A stretch of 64,000 bases of DNA from Salinicola lusitanus (GTDB taxonomy: Bacteria > Pseudomonadota > Gammaproteobacteria > Pseudomonadales > Halomonadaceae): NCBI RefSeq assembly GCF_003206045.1, contig NZ_PZJM01000006.1, forward strand, positions 242,781 through 306,780, in the 5' to 3' direction. Made by a program: the position numbers and the translations under genes. The notes beneath the pieces are model-generated. The model worked only from the letters and a program-made list of their open reading frames with translations. It was not told where the DNA came from and did not search any database. The stretch's first letter is position 1. Every line of letters starts with the position of its first letter. This document shows, in pieces, positions 25,686-34,624 of this stretch.

Positions 25686-27257
25686 ATGAAAATTGGGGCG
25701 CCGAAGGAGCTCGCCAAGGGAGAGGCGCGGGTGGCGCTGACGCCCGAGAGTGCGCAGCAGATACAGAAACTGGGGCATGAGTGCCTGATCGAGAGCGGTG
25801 CCGGCGTGCTGGCCGGGTTCAGCGACGAGGCTTATCGCGATGCCGGTGTCAGCGTGGTGGAAGGCGCTGCCGCCCTTTGGCGCGAAGCCGAGGTGGTGAT
25901 CAAGGTGCGCGAGCCTCTGGCCGAGGAGACCGAGCGGCTAAGGGAAGGGCAGACGCTGATCACGTTCTTCTGGCCGGCGCAGAACGAGGAGAATCTCGAG
26001 CGTTGCCGTGCCAAGGGCGCGACGGTGGTCGCCATGGACATGGTGCCGCGGATCTCGCGTGCCCAGAAGATGGACGCGCTCTCCAGCACCGCCAACATTG
26101 CCGGCTACCGTGCCGTGATCGAAGCCGGCAATCAGTTCGGGCGCTTCTTCACCGGCCAGGTGACGGCAGCGGGCAAGGTGCCGCCGGCCAAGGTGCTGAT
26201 CGTCGGCGCCGGCGTCGCCGGTCTGGCGGCGATCGGTACCGCCACCAGCCTGGGCGCGGTGGTGCGCGCCTTCGACGTACGCCCGGAAGTCGCCGAGCAG
26301 ATCGAGTCGATGGGCGCCGAGTTCCTGTTCCTCGATTTCGAGGATAGCCAGGATGGCGCGGGCAGCGGCGGGTATGCGGCACCCTCCAGCCCCGAGTTTC
26401 GTGACAAGCAGCTGGCACTGTTCCGCGAGCAGGCGCCGGAAGTGGACATCGTCATCACCACCGCGCTGATCCCGGGCCGGCCGGCACCCAAGCTGTGGCT
26501 CGAGGACATGGTCGCGCTGATGAAGCCCGGTTCGGTGATCGTCGATCTGGCCGCCGAGAAGGGCGGCAACTGCGATCTGACCGTACCCGACGAGCGCATC
26601 GTCACCGACAACGGCGTGATCGTGGTCGGATACACCGATTTCCCCTCGCGCATGGCGACCCAGGCTTCGCTGCTCTACGCCACCAACATTCGCCACATGC
26701 TGACCGATCTGACGCCGGAGAAGGATGGCGTCATCGTCCATGACATGGAGGATGACGTCATTCGTGGGGCCACGGTGACGCACGCCGGTGAAGTCACCTT
26801 CCCGCCGCCCCCGCCCAAGGTCAAGGCGATCGCGGCTGCCAAGCCCAAGCCCAAGGTCAAGGAGCCGACACCGGAGGAGAAGAAGGCGGCCGATCACGCC
26901 GCATTCCTGGCCCAGAGCAAGCGCCAGATCGGCATTCTCGTCGCCGGTGGCGTGCTGATGTGGTTGCTGGGGATGGTCGCGCCGGCGTCGTTCATGCAGC
27001 ACTTCATCGTTTTCGTCCTGGCCTGCTTCGTCGGGTTCCAGGTGATCTGGAACGTCAGTCACTCGTTGCATACGCCGTTGATGGCGGTGACCAATGCGAT
27101 CTCCGGCATCGTCATCCTGGGCGCGATCATGCAGATCGGCTCCGGCAGTGGGCTGGTGGCGCTACTGGCGGCCGTCTCGGTGCTGATCGCGTCGATCAAC
27201 ATCGTCGGTGGCTTCCTGGTGACCCGTCGCATGCTCGCCATGTTCCAGAAATCCTGA
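25686..27257 (+). CDS. pntA: NAD(P) transhydrogenase subunit alpha
   Basis: Proton-translocating transhydrogenase, moving hydride between NADH and NADP+ at the inner membrane. This 523-residue subunit is the fused E. coli-type form: domain I with [30 protein letters not shown], the NAD-binding [30 protein letters not shown], and a C-terminal part with four membrane helices (from residue about 415), joined by a Lys/Pro-rich linker near 375-400. GGGAGAACG lies before the ATG. pntB follows after 18 bases, so the two form an operon. Confidence 0.97.
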   Translation: MKIGAPKELAKGEARVALTPESAQQIQKLGHECLIESGAGVLAGFSDEAYRDAGVSVVEGAAALWREAEVVIKVREPLAEETERLREGQTLITFFWPAQNEENLERCRAKGATVVAMDMVPRISRAQKMDALSSTANIAGYRAVIEAGNQFGRFFTGQVTAAGKVPPAKVLIVGAGVAGLAAIGTATSLGAVVRAFDVRPEVAEQIESMGAEFLFLDFEDSQDGAGSGGYAAPSSPEFRDKQLALFREQAPEVDIVITTALIPGRPAPKLWLEDMVALMKPGSVIVDLAAEKGGNCDLTVPDERIVTDNGVIVVGYTDFPSRMATQASLLYATNIRHMLTDLTPEKDGVIVHDMEDDVIRGATVTHAGEVTFPPPPPKVKAIAAAKPKPKVKEPTPEEKKAADHAAFLAQSKRQIGILVAGGVLMWLLGMVAPASFMQHFIVFVLACFVGFQVIWNVSHSLHTPLMAVTNAISGIVILGAIMQIGSGSGLVALLAAVSVLIASINIVGGFLVTRRMLAMFQKS

Positions 27258-27275
27258 CCCGCGGAGAGAAAGGCA

Positions 27276-28718
27276 ATGTTGCAACATGAGTTCGTTTCCG
27301 CCGCGGCGATCGCGGCGAGTGTCCTGTTCATCCTCTCCCTGGGCGGGTTGAGCAATCAGGAGAAGGCCAAGCGCGCGGTCTGGTACGGTATCGTCGGGAT
27401 GGCGATCGCAGTGTTCTTCACCGCCCTGGGGCCGCTGATCGGCGGCTACGGCTGGATGATCCCGATGATGCTGGTCGGCGGTCTGGTCGGCGCCTGGCTG
27501 TCACGCAAGGTCGAGATGACCGAGATGCCGCAACTGGTGGCGGCGCTGCACAGCTTCGTCGGGCTGGCGGCGGTGTTCATCGGCTGGAACGCCGAGCTGG
27601 AACGCGCCCGGGTCATGGCGATCAAGGCCGCCGGTGTCTCCTTCGACGGGCTGTCGGCGTTCGCCGCGACCCTGGCCCACAAGACGCCGGCGGAACTCGC
27701 TTTCCTGCAGGGTGAAGTGGTGCTGGGCGTGTTCATCGGTGCGGTAACGTTTACCGGCTCGGTGGTGGCGTTCGGCAAGCTGGCCGGCAGGATCGGCGGC
27801 AAGCCGCACAAGCTGCCCGGCGGGCATCTGCTCAACGCCGGCGCGGTAGCGCTGTGCCTGCTGCTGGCCATCGCCTATTTCAACGGTGCCGGTTTCTGGA
27901 CGCTGTTGCTGCTGGCGGCGCTGGCGTTCTTCATCGGCTGGCATCTGATCATGGGCATCGGCGGCGCCGACATGCCGGTGGTGGTATCGATGCTCAACAG
28001 CTACTCCGGCTGGGCGGCGGCGGCGATCGGTTTCACCCTCTCCAACGATCTGCTGATCGTCACCGGGGCCCTGGTCGGTTCCTCCGGTGCGATTCTCTCC
28101 TACATCATGTGCAAGGCGATGAATCGCAACTTCGTCAGCGTGATTCTGGGCGGCTTCGGCGGGACCCAGGGGCCGGCCGCGGAGATCGAGGGCGAGCAGA
28201 TCGCCATCGACACGGGTGGCGTGGCGAGCGCGCTCAACGATGCCGACAGCGTGATCATCGTCCCCGGTTACGGCATGGCCGTGGCCCAGGCCCAGAACGC
28301 GGTGAGCGATCTGGTGCGCAAGCTGAGGGCGGCGGGCAAGGAGGTACGTTTCGGTATCCATCCCGTCGCCGGCCGCCTGCCGGGGCACATGAATGTGCTG
28401 CTGGCGGAGGCCCGCGTGCCCTACGACATCGTGCTGGAGATGGACGAGATCAATGACGATTTCGCCACCACCGACGTGGTGATCGTCATCGGCTCCAACG
28501 ACATCGTCAATCCGGCGGCGCAGGAAGATCCCGCGAGCCCCATCGCCGGCATGCCGGTGCTGAAGGTTTGGGAGTCGAAGCAGGTGTTCGTGTGCAAGCG
28601 AGGCCAGGGCACCGGCTACTCCGGTATCGAGAACCCGCTGTTCTTCAAGGACAACACGCGCATGCTCTACGGCGATGCCCGCGCCAGCATCGACTCACTG
28701 GTGGGGATGATCGACTAG
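27276..28718 (+). CDS. pntB: NAD(P) transhydrogenase subunit beta
   Basis: Partner of PntA, 480 residues. About nine membrane helices (residues 1-265) are followed by the NADP-binding domain III, with [56 protein letters not shown] and [35 protein letters not shown] precedes the ATG. Together the operon makes NADPH from NADH using the proton gradient. A terminator lies 150 bases downstream. Confidence 0.97.
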   Translation: MLQHEFVSAAAIAASVLFILSLGGLSNQEKAKRAVWYGIVGMAIAVFFTALGPLIGGYGWMIPMMLVGGLVGAWLSRKVEMTEMPQLVAALHSFVGLAAVFIGWNAELERARVMAIKAAGVSFDGLSAFAATLAHKTPAELAFLQGEVVLGVFIGAVTFTGSVVAFGKLAGRIGGKPHKLPGGHLLNAGAVALCLLLAIAYFNGAGFWTLLLLAALAFFIGWHLIMGIGGADMPVVVSMLNSYSGWAAAAIGFTLSNDLLIVTGALVGSSGAILSYIMCKAMNRNFVSVILGGFGGTQGPAAEIEGEQIAIDTGGVASALNDADSVIIVPGYGMAVAQAQNAVSDLVRKLRAAGKEVRFGIHPVAGRLPGHMNVLLAEARVPYDIVLEMDEINDDFATTDVVIVIGSNDIVNPAAQEDPASPIAGMPVLKVWESKQVFVCKRGQGTGYSGIENPLFFKDNTRMLYGDARASIDSLVGMID

Positions 28719-28867
28719 GTCATGTCGGCAGCGTCGGCAAGCGATAACCGGGAGGCAAGGATTGGTCGAGAGGCGGGCCGATCCTTGACGACACATGGCC
28801 GAGCCCGGCTTTGGTGCCAGGCCTGGCGACCGCGACCTGCCGTCGATATCGCTGATTTGGCAAGAGC

Positions 28868-28894
28868 AACGCCCCGTTTTCGGGGCGTTTTTTC
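28868..28894 (+). terminator. Rho-independent terminator of pntAB
   Basis: AACGCCCCG (28868-28876) pairs with CGGGGCGTT (28881-28889) over TTTT and is followed by a T-run. It lies just upstream of gpsA and separates the two units. Confidence 0.88.
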
Positions 28895-28933
28895 GTTACA
28901 CTGTGGGTATCGCTCATCGTCAATGGAACGACC

Positions 28934-30013
28934 ATGTCAGACAAGCACGGGTCAGAACAACGCATGCAGGTCGCGGTACTCGGCGGGGGCAGCTTCGGGA
29001 CCGCCATCGCCAGCATCGCCGCCGACAATGGCGCCGAGGTTCGTCAATGGCTGCGCGACGAGGCCCTGGTCGATCAGATCAACCGTGAGCACCGAAATGG
29101 CCGCTATCTGCCGGACTATCCGATCAATCCGGCAGTGGTGGCCTCCACCGATCTGGCGACCACCGTCGCCGAGGCCGCCGTGGTGTTCATCGCGATCCCC
29201 TCCAAGGCGTTCCGCCAGGTGCTTCAGCAGGTGCGCCCGCATCTGAGGCCGGAGCAGATTCTGGTCAGTACCACCAAGGGGATCGAGGCCGACGGCTTCA
29301 AGCTGATGAGCCAGGTGATCGAGGAGGAGACCGGCTCGTCGCATATCGGGGCGTTGTCCGGCCCCAACCTGGCTGCGGAGATCGCCCAGAAGCATCTCAC
29401 GGCCACGGTGATCGCCAGCGACGACCCGGTGACGAGGGCCTACGTCCAGGCGGCGCTGGGCTGCAGTTACTTCCGCGTCTATGCGGGCAACGATCGTTAC
29501 GGCGCGGAGCTCGGGGGCTCGCTCAAGAACATCTACGCCATCGCCGCGGGCATGGCGGCGGCGCTGGGCATGGGCGAGAATACCCGCAGCATGTTGATGA
29601 CCCGGGCGCTGGCCGAGATGAGCCGCTTTGCGGTGGCCCTTGGCGCCAATCCGATGACCTTTCTGGGGCTTTCCGGCGTCGGCGACCTGATCGTGACCTG
29701 CTCATCCGAGCTGTCGCGCAACTACCGGGTTGGCTATGCCCTGGGCCAGGGACACGATCTCGACTCCGCCATCGAAGTGCTCGGCCAGGTGGCGGAAGGC
29801 GTCAACACGGTCAAGCTGGTGTGCGAGAAAGCCCGCCAGGAGGATATCTACATGCCGCTGGCCCAGGGACTCCACCAGGTCATGTTCGGCGGTATCCCGG
29901 CCAAGGACATGGCCAAGGCGCTGATGGAGAGCGAGCAGAGCAGCGACGTCGAGTTCATGCTGTCGCGAGAGGCGGTCTCCCGCGCTCACGACCTCGCGCC
30001 GGACAACGATTGA
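28934..30013 (+). CDS. gpsA: Glycerol-3-phosphate dehydrogenase [NAD(P)+]
   Basis: Makes sn-glycerol 3-phosphate from dihydroxyacetone phosphate for phospholipid synthesis. The Rossmann loop [21 protein letters not shown] lies near residues 13-33, and the catalytic and substrate part shows [39 protein letters not shown]. With the ATG at 28934 it has 359 residues, some 10-20 more than usual; MQVAVLG at 28964 is an alternative start. sixA begins inside the stop codon, so the two are translationally coupled. Confidence 0.96.
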   Translation: MSDKHGSEQRMQVAVLGGGSFGTAIASIAADNGAEVRQWLRDEALVDQINREHRNGRYLPDYPINPAVVASTDLATTVAEAAVVFIAIPSKAFRQVLQQVRPHLRPEQILVSTTKGIEADGFKLMSQVIEEETGSSHIGALSGPNLAAEIAQKHLTATVIASDDPVTRAYVQAALGCSYFRVYAGNDRYGAELGGSLKNIYAIAAGMAAALGMGENTRSMLMTRALAEMSRFAVALGANPMTFLGLSGVGDLIVTCSSELSRNYRVGYALGQGHDLDSAIEVLGQVAEGVNTVKLVCEKARQEDIYMPLAQGLHQVMFGGIPAKDMAKALMESEQSSDVEFMLSREAVSRAHDLAPDND

Positions 30014-30483
30014 TGGGCTGGCTGGCGGTGGTGCGACATGGCGAGGCGGGGCCCGGGCGTCCTGACCGGGAGCGTCGATTGACCCCGCGTGGCGAACGCG
30101 AGGCGGAGGGCGCCGGGCGATGGTTGGCCGCTCGTCCCGAGCTGCAGGGGGCGATAGTGTGGGCCAGCCCGTACGATCGCGCCCAGCAGACGGCGCAGGC
30201 CGTGGTCGAGGCGACGCGTTGCGACCTTGAGACCGTGGACACGATAACGCCGGATGACGATGTCGATGCCCTCGTCGAACGACTGACGGCACTCGAGTTG
30301 TCGCGACCCTTGATCATCGTCAGCCATATGCCGCTGGTCGGCGCATTGGTCGGGCGGCTGGTCGAGGGCTCCCCTGGTGCCGGCATCGCCTTTCCGACCG
30401 CCGGCATCGCGCTGCTCGAGGCCGATGTCTGGGCGGCGGGCTGCGCCACGTCGAGGGCCTTCGTCGGGCCTCCACATGCTTGA
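30013..30483 (+). CDS. sixA: Phosphohistidine phosphatase SixA
   Basis: Histidine-phosphatase superfamily enzyme, 156 residues; E. coli SixA removes phosphate from histidine phosphotransfer domains, including that of PtsP in the nitrogen phosphotransferase system. The RHG motif with catalytic His9 (VVRHGEAGPG), ASPYDRAQQTAQAVVEA and VSHMPLVGALVGRL are as expected. The ATG overlaps the gpsA stop codon by one base (TGATG). The gpsA-sixA pairing recurs in gammaproteobacteria as far as I know. Confidence 0.9.
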   Translation: MGWLAVVRHGEAGPGRPDRERRLTPRGEREAEGAGRWLAARPELQGAIVWASPYDRAQQTAQAVVEATRCDLETVDTITPDDDVDALVERLTALELSRPLIIVSHMPLVGALVGRLVEGSPGAGIAFPTAGIALLEADVWAAGCATSRAFVGPPHA

Positions 30484-30517
30484 GGCGCGAGTGGTACACC
30501 GGGATCTCCAGCCTCTA

Positions 30518-30559
30518 TTCACTGTCGAGATAGCCCCGTTCACTGTCGAGATAGCCCCG
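30518..30559 (+). repeat. Perfect 21-base tandem duplication
   Basis: Two identical adjacent copies of a 21-base unit (30518-30538 and 30539-30559), beginning TTCACTGTCG and ending ATAGCCCCG, between sixA and the LacI-type gene. It may come from slippage, or supply two binding sites in the regulator's own promoter region. Confidence 0.95.
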
Positions 30560-30595
30560 TGCGATCCACGGAATCGATAGGCCGCCGAATGAGTC

Positions 30596-31636
30596 ATGAC
30601 AGCCATGGACGATAACAGCACCAGGGGGCGCTCTTCCCGCTCCACCGGCAGCGCACGTCTGACCGACGTGGCGCGGGTGGCGGGCGTGGCGCCAATGACC
30701 GTGTCGCGGGCCCTCAATCGGCCGGAGCTGGTCAGCGAAAGCACGCGGCTGCGGGTGCAGCGGGCGGTACTGGAGACCGGCTACGTGCCCAACCGGGTTG
30801 CCGGCGCACTGGCGTCGAGCCGCAGCCGGCTGGTGGCGCTGCTGGTGCCGACGGTGGCGCACTCGCTGTTCGCCGAGGTGGTGCAGACGGTGATGGGCGT
30901 CCTGGCCCCGCAAGGTTATCAGGTGCTGCTGGGCCTGACCGGCTACACGCCGGAACAGGAGGAGACGATTCTCGAGACCGTGCTGAGCCGCCGGCCCGAC
31001 GGGATCGTGCTGACCGGCTGCCGTCACTCGGCGCTGACGCGTCAGCGACTCCTGTCGGCCAAGGTGCCGCTGGTCGAGATCTGGGACATGAGCGACGACC
31101 CGGTGGACATGTTGGTCGGGTTTTCCCATGAAGCGGTGGGGCGTGCCGTGGCCGAGCACCTGCTGGCACGTGGCTATCGCCGGTTCGGGCTCATCAGCGC
31201 GGATGATTCCCGCGGCAGGCGCCGCGTCGCCGGATTCATCGGTGGGCTCGAGGGCGCGGGCGAGGGCACCTATCAGTTGCGCGAGGTCGGTACACCCTCG
31301 AGCATGCCCTGGGGGCGAGGCATGGGCGCCGAGTTGCTCGATAGCCATTCGCTCGATGCGATCGTCTGCAGTTCCGATATCCTTGCCTTGGGTGTGCTGG
31401 CGGAAGCGCAGAGTCGCGGGCTGGCGGTGCCGGATCGACTGGCGATCATGGGGTTTGGCGATAGTAGCTATGCGGGTGCCAGCTTCCCGGCGCTGAGCAC
31501 CGTGCGTATCGACGGTGCCGCCATCGGCCTGCGCGCGGCCGAGCATCTGCTCCAGCGGATGGCCCAGCCGACGTTCGAGCGCGCGGGCCAATCACAGGAT
31601 GTCGGCTTCGAAATCATCGATCGCGACACCACCTGA
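30596..31636 (+). CDS. LacI family transcriptional regulator of the aldarate cluster
   Basis: A 346-residue LacI/GalR-type repressor: helix-turn-helix and hinge at residues about 22-62 (LTDVARVAGVAPMTVSRALNRPELVSESTRLRV), then a periplasmic-binding-protein-like effector domain (SRLVALLVPTVAHSLFAEVV to MGFGDSSYAGASFPALSTVRID). The sequence is of the GntR (gluconate) subgroup style. The gene next downstream is the galactarate dehydratase, with two LacI-type operators in its promoter, so this protein most likely represses that gene and is released by an aldarate or keto acid. Start uncertain between 30596 and 30605; neither has a strong ribosome site. Confidence 0.9.
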   Translation: MTAMDDNSTRGRSSRSTGSARLTDVARVAGVAPMTVSRALNRPELVSESTRLRVQRAVLETGYVPNRVAGALASSRSRLVALLVPTVAHSLFAEVVQTVMGVLAPQGYQVLLGLTGYTPEQEETILETVLSRRPDGIVLTGCRHSALTRQRLLSAKVPLVEIWDMSDDPVDMLVGFSHEAVGRAVAEHLLARGYRRFGLISADDSRGRRRVAGFIGGLEGAGEGTYQLREVGTPSSMPWGRGMGAELLDSHSLDAIVCSSDILALGVLAEAQSRGLAVPDRLAIMGFGDSSYAGASFPALSTVRIDGAAIGLRAAEHLLQRMAQPTFERAGQSQDVGFEIIDRDTT

Positions 31637-31695
31637 CCGTCCAGAATCCGCCAGGTGCGCCTTTCATCCTTTGGTCGAAGCCGCTCCCGTGACGC

Positions 31696-31708
31696 TTTGT
31701 CATACAAA
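31696..31708. promoter_or_regulatory. FCD-type (GntR/FadR subfamily) operator
   Basis: TTTGTCATACAAA is a perfect inverted repeat, TTTGT and ACAAA around CAT, and fits the FadR-subfamily consensus TNGTNNNACNA. A possible -35 (TTGTCA, 31697-31702) lies inside, with TAACAT (31719-31724) 16 bases on as the -10. The FCD regulator gene at 40.7 kb in the same cluster is the obvious candidate to bind here. Confidence 0.6.
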
Positions 31709-31709
31709 C

Positions 31710-31723
31710 TGATTGCGCTAACA
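31710..31723. promoter_or_regulatory. LacI-type operator 1
   Basis: TGATTGCGCTAACA is a near-palindrome centred on CG and fits the LacI-family pattern TGNTANCGNTANCA with one mismatch. Its reverse complement differs from operator 2 by a single base. It overlaps the inferred -10 of the talarate/galactarate dehydratase gene. Confidence 0.7.
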
Positions 31724-31752
31724 TTTCCTTGTCCAAGACTCGAATGCTGTAG

Positions 31753-31766
31753 TGATAGCGCAATCA
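31753..31766. promoter_or_regulatory. LacI-type operator 2
   Basis: TGATAGCGCAATCA, the second LacI-type site, lies in opposite orientation to operator 1 with centres 43 bases apart, about four helical turns. Two phased sites suit a tetramer or paired dimers. It ends 59 bases before the dehydratase start. Confidence 0.7.
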
Positions 31767-31825
31767 TTCGCAGTGTCGAGACCCTCGGGAGCCAAGCCTC
31801 CCAGCTACGATAACGAGGAATCCGA

Positions 31826-32956
31826 ATGTCTAGCGATTCGATCCGCTGGGTCCGTTTTTCCCATGTGCGGTTGCCACTGGCGACTCCCATCAGTGATGCC
31901 AAGGTACTGACCGGTCGCCAGAAGCCCATGACCGAGGTCTCGTTTCTGTTTGCCGAGATCGAAACCCGCGACGGTCATCAAGGTATCGGCTTCAGCTACT
32001 CCAAGCGCGCAGGGGGGGATGGTCAGTTTGCCCACGCCAAGGAGATCGCTCCGGCCATTCTGGATGAGGACCCCAGCGACATCGGCAAGCTCTGGCAGAA
32101 ACTGGTCTGGGCCGGTGCGTCGGTGGGGCGTAGCGGAGTGTCGACGCAGGCGATCGCCGCCATCGATGTCGGGCTGTGGGATCTCAAGGCCAGGCGGGCC
32201 GGACTGCCTCTGGCCAAGCTGCTGGGTGCGTATCGCGACTCCGTGCAGTGCTACAACACCTCGGGAGGTTTTCTGCACACGCCGATCGAGGAGGTCAAGG
32301 AGAACGCCACGCGCTCGCTCGAGAACGGTATCAAGGGCATCAAGATCAAGGTTGGCCAGCCCGACTCGCGTCTCGACCTGCAGCGGGTGGAGACGGTGCG
32401 CAAGCACTTGGGCGATGACGTCCCGTTGATGATCGACGCCAACCAGCAGTGGGATCGTGCCACGGCACTGCGCTTCGGCCGGGCCATGGAGCCTTACAAT
32501 CTGGTGTGGATCGAGGAACCGCTGGACGCCTACGACGTGGAGGGGCATGCCGCGCTGGCCAGCGCGCTGGACACGCCGATCGCGACGGGAGAAATGCTGG
32601 CGAGTGTGGGCGAGCACATGGAGCTGATCAAGCATCGCAGCGCCGACATCATTCAACCGGACGCGCCACGCATCGGTGGGATCACCCAGTTCCTCAAGCT
32701 GGCGACGCTGGCGGATGCCGCCGGTCTGCAGTTGGCGCCGCACTTCGCGATGGAGATTCACTTGCATCTGGCGGCCGCTTATCCGGCCGAGCCGTGGGTC
32801 GAGCATTTCGACTGGCTCGAGCCGCTGTTCAACGAGAGCCTGGAGACCCGTGACGGTCGCATGCGAGTACCGGATCGGCCGGGGCTCGGCATCACGCTGA
32901 CCGAGCAGGCACGTCGGTGGACGGTGGCTAGCGCCGAGTTCGGCAAGCGCGGCTAG
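31826..32956 (+). CDS. Galactarate/L-talarate dehydratase (enolase superfamily)
   Basis: A mandelate-racemase-type enzyme, 376 residues, that dehydrates galactarate or talarate to 5-keto-4-deoxyglucarate. It follows the Salmonella TalrD/GalrD sequence almost throughout: LPLATPISDAKVLTGRQKP, SYSKRAGGDGQFAHAKEIA, SVQCYNTSGGFLHTPIEEV and a tail RRWTVASAEFGKR. The catalytic KxK is Lys173/Lys175, metal ligands are Asp204, Glu230 and Glu256, and the base His306 lies in APHFAMEIHLHL. GAGGAA precedes the ATG. First gene after the LacI-type regulator, with operators in its promoter; gudD follows. Confidence 0.93.
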   Translation: MSSDSIRWVRFSHVRLPLATPISDAKVLTGRQKPMTEVSFLFAEIETRDGHQGIGFSYSKRAGGDGQFAHAKEIAPAILDEDPSDIGKLWQKLVWAGASVGRSGVSTQAIAAIDVGLWDLKARRAGLPLAKLLGAYRDSVQCYNTSGGFLHTPIEEVKENATRSLENGIKGIKIKVGQPDSRLDLQRVETVRKHLGDDVPLMIDANQQWDRATALRFGRAMEPYNLVWIEEPLDAYDVEGHAALASALDTPIATGEMLASVGEHMELIKHRSADIIQPDAPRIGGITQFLKLATLADAAGLQLAPHFAMEIHLHLAAAYPAEPWVEHFDWLEPLFNESLETRDGRMRVPDRPGLGITLTEQARRWTVASAEFGKRG

Positions 32957-33089
32957 CAAAGCCGGAATCAATAGCTGCGCAGGTGAATCGCCGCGTCGCC
33001 CGGTGCCGGGGCGCCGGGCGCCTTGCGCTTCATCTTGCGCGCGGACTGCTGCGGCGTTTTTGAAACGATTGAATATCGAGGAGTGCGAT

Positions 33090-34418
33090 ATGAGTTTCCC
33101 CAAGATTACCAGGATGACCGTGATGCCGGTCGCCGGCTACGACAGCTTCCTGCTCAACCTGAGCGGCGGCCACGCACCTTGGTTCATTCGCTGCCTGTTG
33201 ATTCTCGAGGATGATGCCGGTAATCAGGGCGTCGGCGAGATTCCCTCCAGCGAGGGCATCCTCAAGGGACTCGAGCAGTGCCGTTCCCTGGTCGAGGGGG
33301 CTCGCGTCAACGAGGTCAAGCAGACGCTCAATCGTGCGCGGCGGCTGCTGGCCAGTAACGGCCGCGAGGAGCGGGGCCGCCAGACCTTCGACCTGCGCGT
33401 CGCCGTCCATGTCCTGACCGCCATCGAATCGGCGTTGTTCGATCTTTACGGTCAGGCGCTCGGTCAGCCGGTCGCCGACCTGCTGGGGCGGTTCGGGCGT
33501 CAGCGCGATGAGGTCGAGGCGCTGGGCTATCTGTTCCTGCTCGGCGATCCGGGCAAGACCGATCTGCCATATCCCAATGCCGACAGTCCGGCGGATGCCT
33601 GGGACGAGGTGCGCTGCAGGGAAGCCCTGACGCCGGACGCGGTGGCCAATCTGGCCAAGGCGGCCTATGAGCGTTATGGCTTCAGGGACTTCAAGCTCAA
33701 GGGCGGCGTCCTGCGCGGCGAGGAGGAGGCCGATTGCATTCGAGCGCTGCACGACGTCTTCCCCGAGGCGCGGCTGACCCTCGATCCCAACGGGGCCTGG
33801 AAGCTCGACGAGGCGGTCAGGATTCTCGAGCCGATCAAGGAGATTCTGAGCTACGCCGAAGACCCTTGTGGCCAGGAGGATAGCTGGTCGGGTCGAGAGA
33901 CCATGGCCGAGTTCAAGAAACGTACCGGGCTACCCACCGCCACCAACATGATCGCCACCGATTTCAAGCAGTTGCAGTATGCGGTGGCACTCAATGCGGT
34001 CGACATCCCCCTGGCGGATTGCCACTTCTGGACAATGCAGGGCGCGGTCATGGTCGGCGAGCTGTGCGACGAGTGGGGCATGACCTGGGGCTCTCACTCC
34101 AACAATCACTTCGATGTCTCCCTGGCGATGATGACCCACGTGGCAGCAGCCTGCCCCGGCAATATCACGGCCATCGATACCCACTGGATCTGGCAGGATG
34201 GGCAACGCCTGACCGAGCGACCCTTCGAAATTCGGGATGGCAAGTTGAAAGTGCCGAAGACGGGGGGGCTCGGGGTCAAGCTCGATATGGCCCAGGTGGA
34301 GAAGGCCCACGCGCTCTACAAGTCGCTCGATGTGCGCAGCCGTAACGACGCCATGGCGATGCAGTACCTGATCGATGGCTGGTCGTTCGATCCCAAGCGC
34401 CCGGCGCTGGTGCGTTGA
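33090..34418 (+). CDS. gudD: Glucarate dehydratase
   Basis: Enolase-superfamily enzyme making 5-keto-4-deoxyglucarate from D-glucarate or L-idarate. The 442 residues align along their length with E. coli GudD: MPVAGYDSFLLNLSGGHAPWF, GVGEIPSSEGI, QTFDLRVAVHVLTAIESALFDL, and the tail MQYLIDGWSFDPKRPALVR. Lys202/Lys204 form the KxK, Asp232 and Glu257 are metal ligands, and His336 lies in WGSHSNNHFD. GAGGAG six bases upstream selects the ATG at 33090. It follows the galactarate dehydratase by 133 bases, so both aldarates feed the same product. Confidence 0.95.
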   Translation: MSFPKITRMTVMPVAGYDSFLLNLSGGHAPWFIRCLLILEDDAGNQGVGEIPSSEGILKGLEQCRSLVEGARVNEVKQTLNRARRLLASNGREERGRQTFDLRVAVHVLTAIESALFDLYGQALGQPVADLLGRFGRQRDEVEALGYLFLLGDPGKTDLPYPNADSPADAWDEVRCREALTPDAVANLAKAAYERYGFRDFKLKGGVLRGEEEADCIRALHDVFPEARLTLDPNGAWKLDEAVRILEPIKEILSYAEDPCGQEDSWSGRETMAEFKKRTGLPTATNMIATDFKQLQYAVALNAVDIPLADCHFWTMQGAVMVGELCDEWGMTWGSHSNNHFDVSLAMMTHVAAACPGNITAIDTHWIWQDGQRLTERPFEIRDGKLKVPKTGGLGVKLDMAQVEKAHALYKSLDVRSRNDAMAMQYLIDGWSFDPKRPALVR

Positions 34419-34571
34419 GTCGGCTGTATCAGCTCGGAGTGGGCCTGCGCCGGCCGCGCTGCATCAATGGCCGAGGAGGAGCCGGAAGCGGGCATCAGGC
34501 AGGGTAGCGGGCAGGACGAGGGCGTCAGAGGAGAGAGGAGGGTACTGCTAAATTACCTTTAGATACTTAAC

Positions 34572-34599
34572 TTGACACTTGGTTTCATGACACTATGAG
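34572..34599 (+). promoter_or_regulatory. Sigma-70 type promoter for the diguanylate cyclase gene
   Basis: A perfect TTGACA (34572-34577), a 16-base spacer and TATGAG (34594-34599), with transcription starting near 34606, about 20 bases before the ATG. AGGAG (34614-34618) lies in that short leader. The gene can therefore be expressed apart from gudD. Confidence 0.65.
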
Positions 34600-34624
34600 T
34601 TCCCCTGAGCGGTAGGAGCTCATC

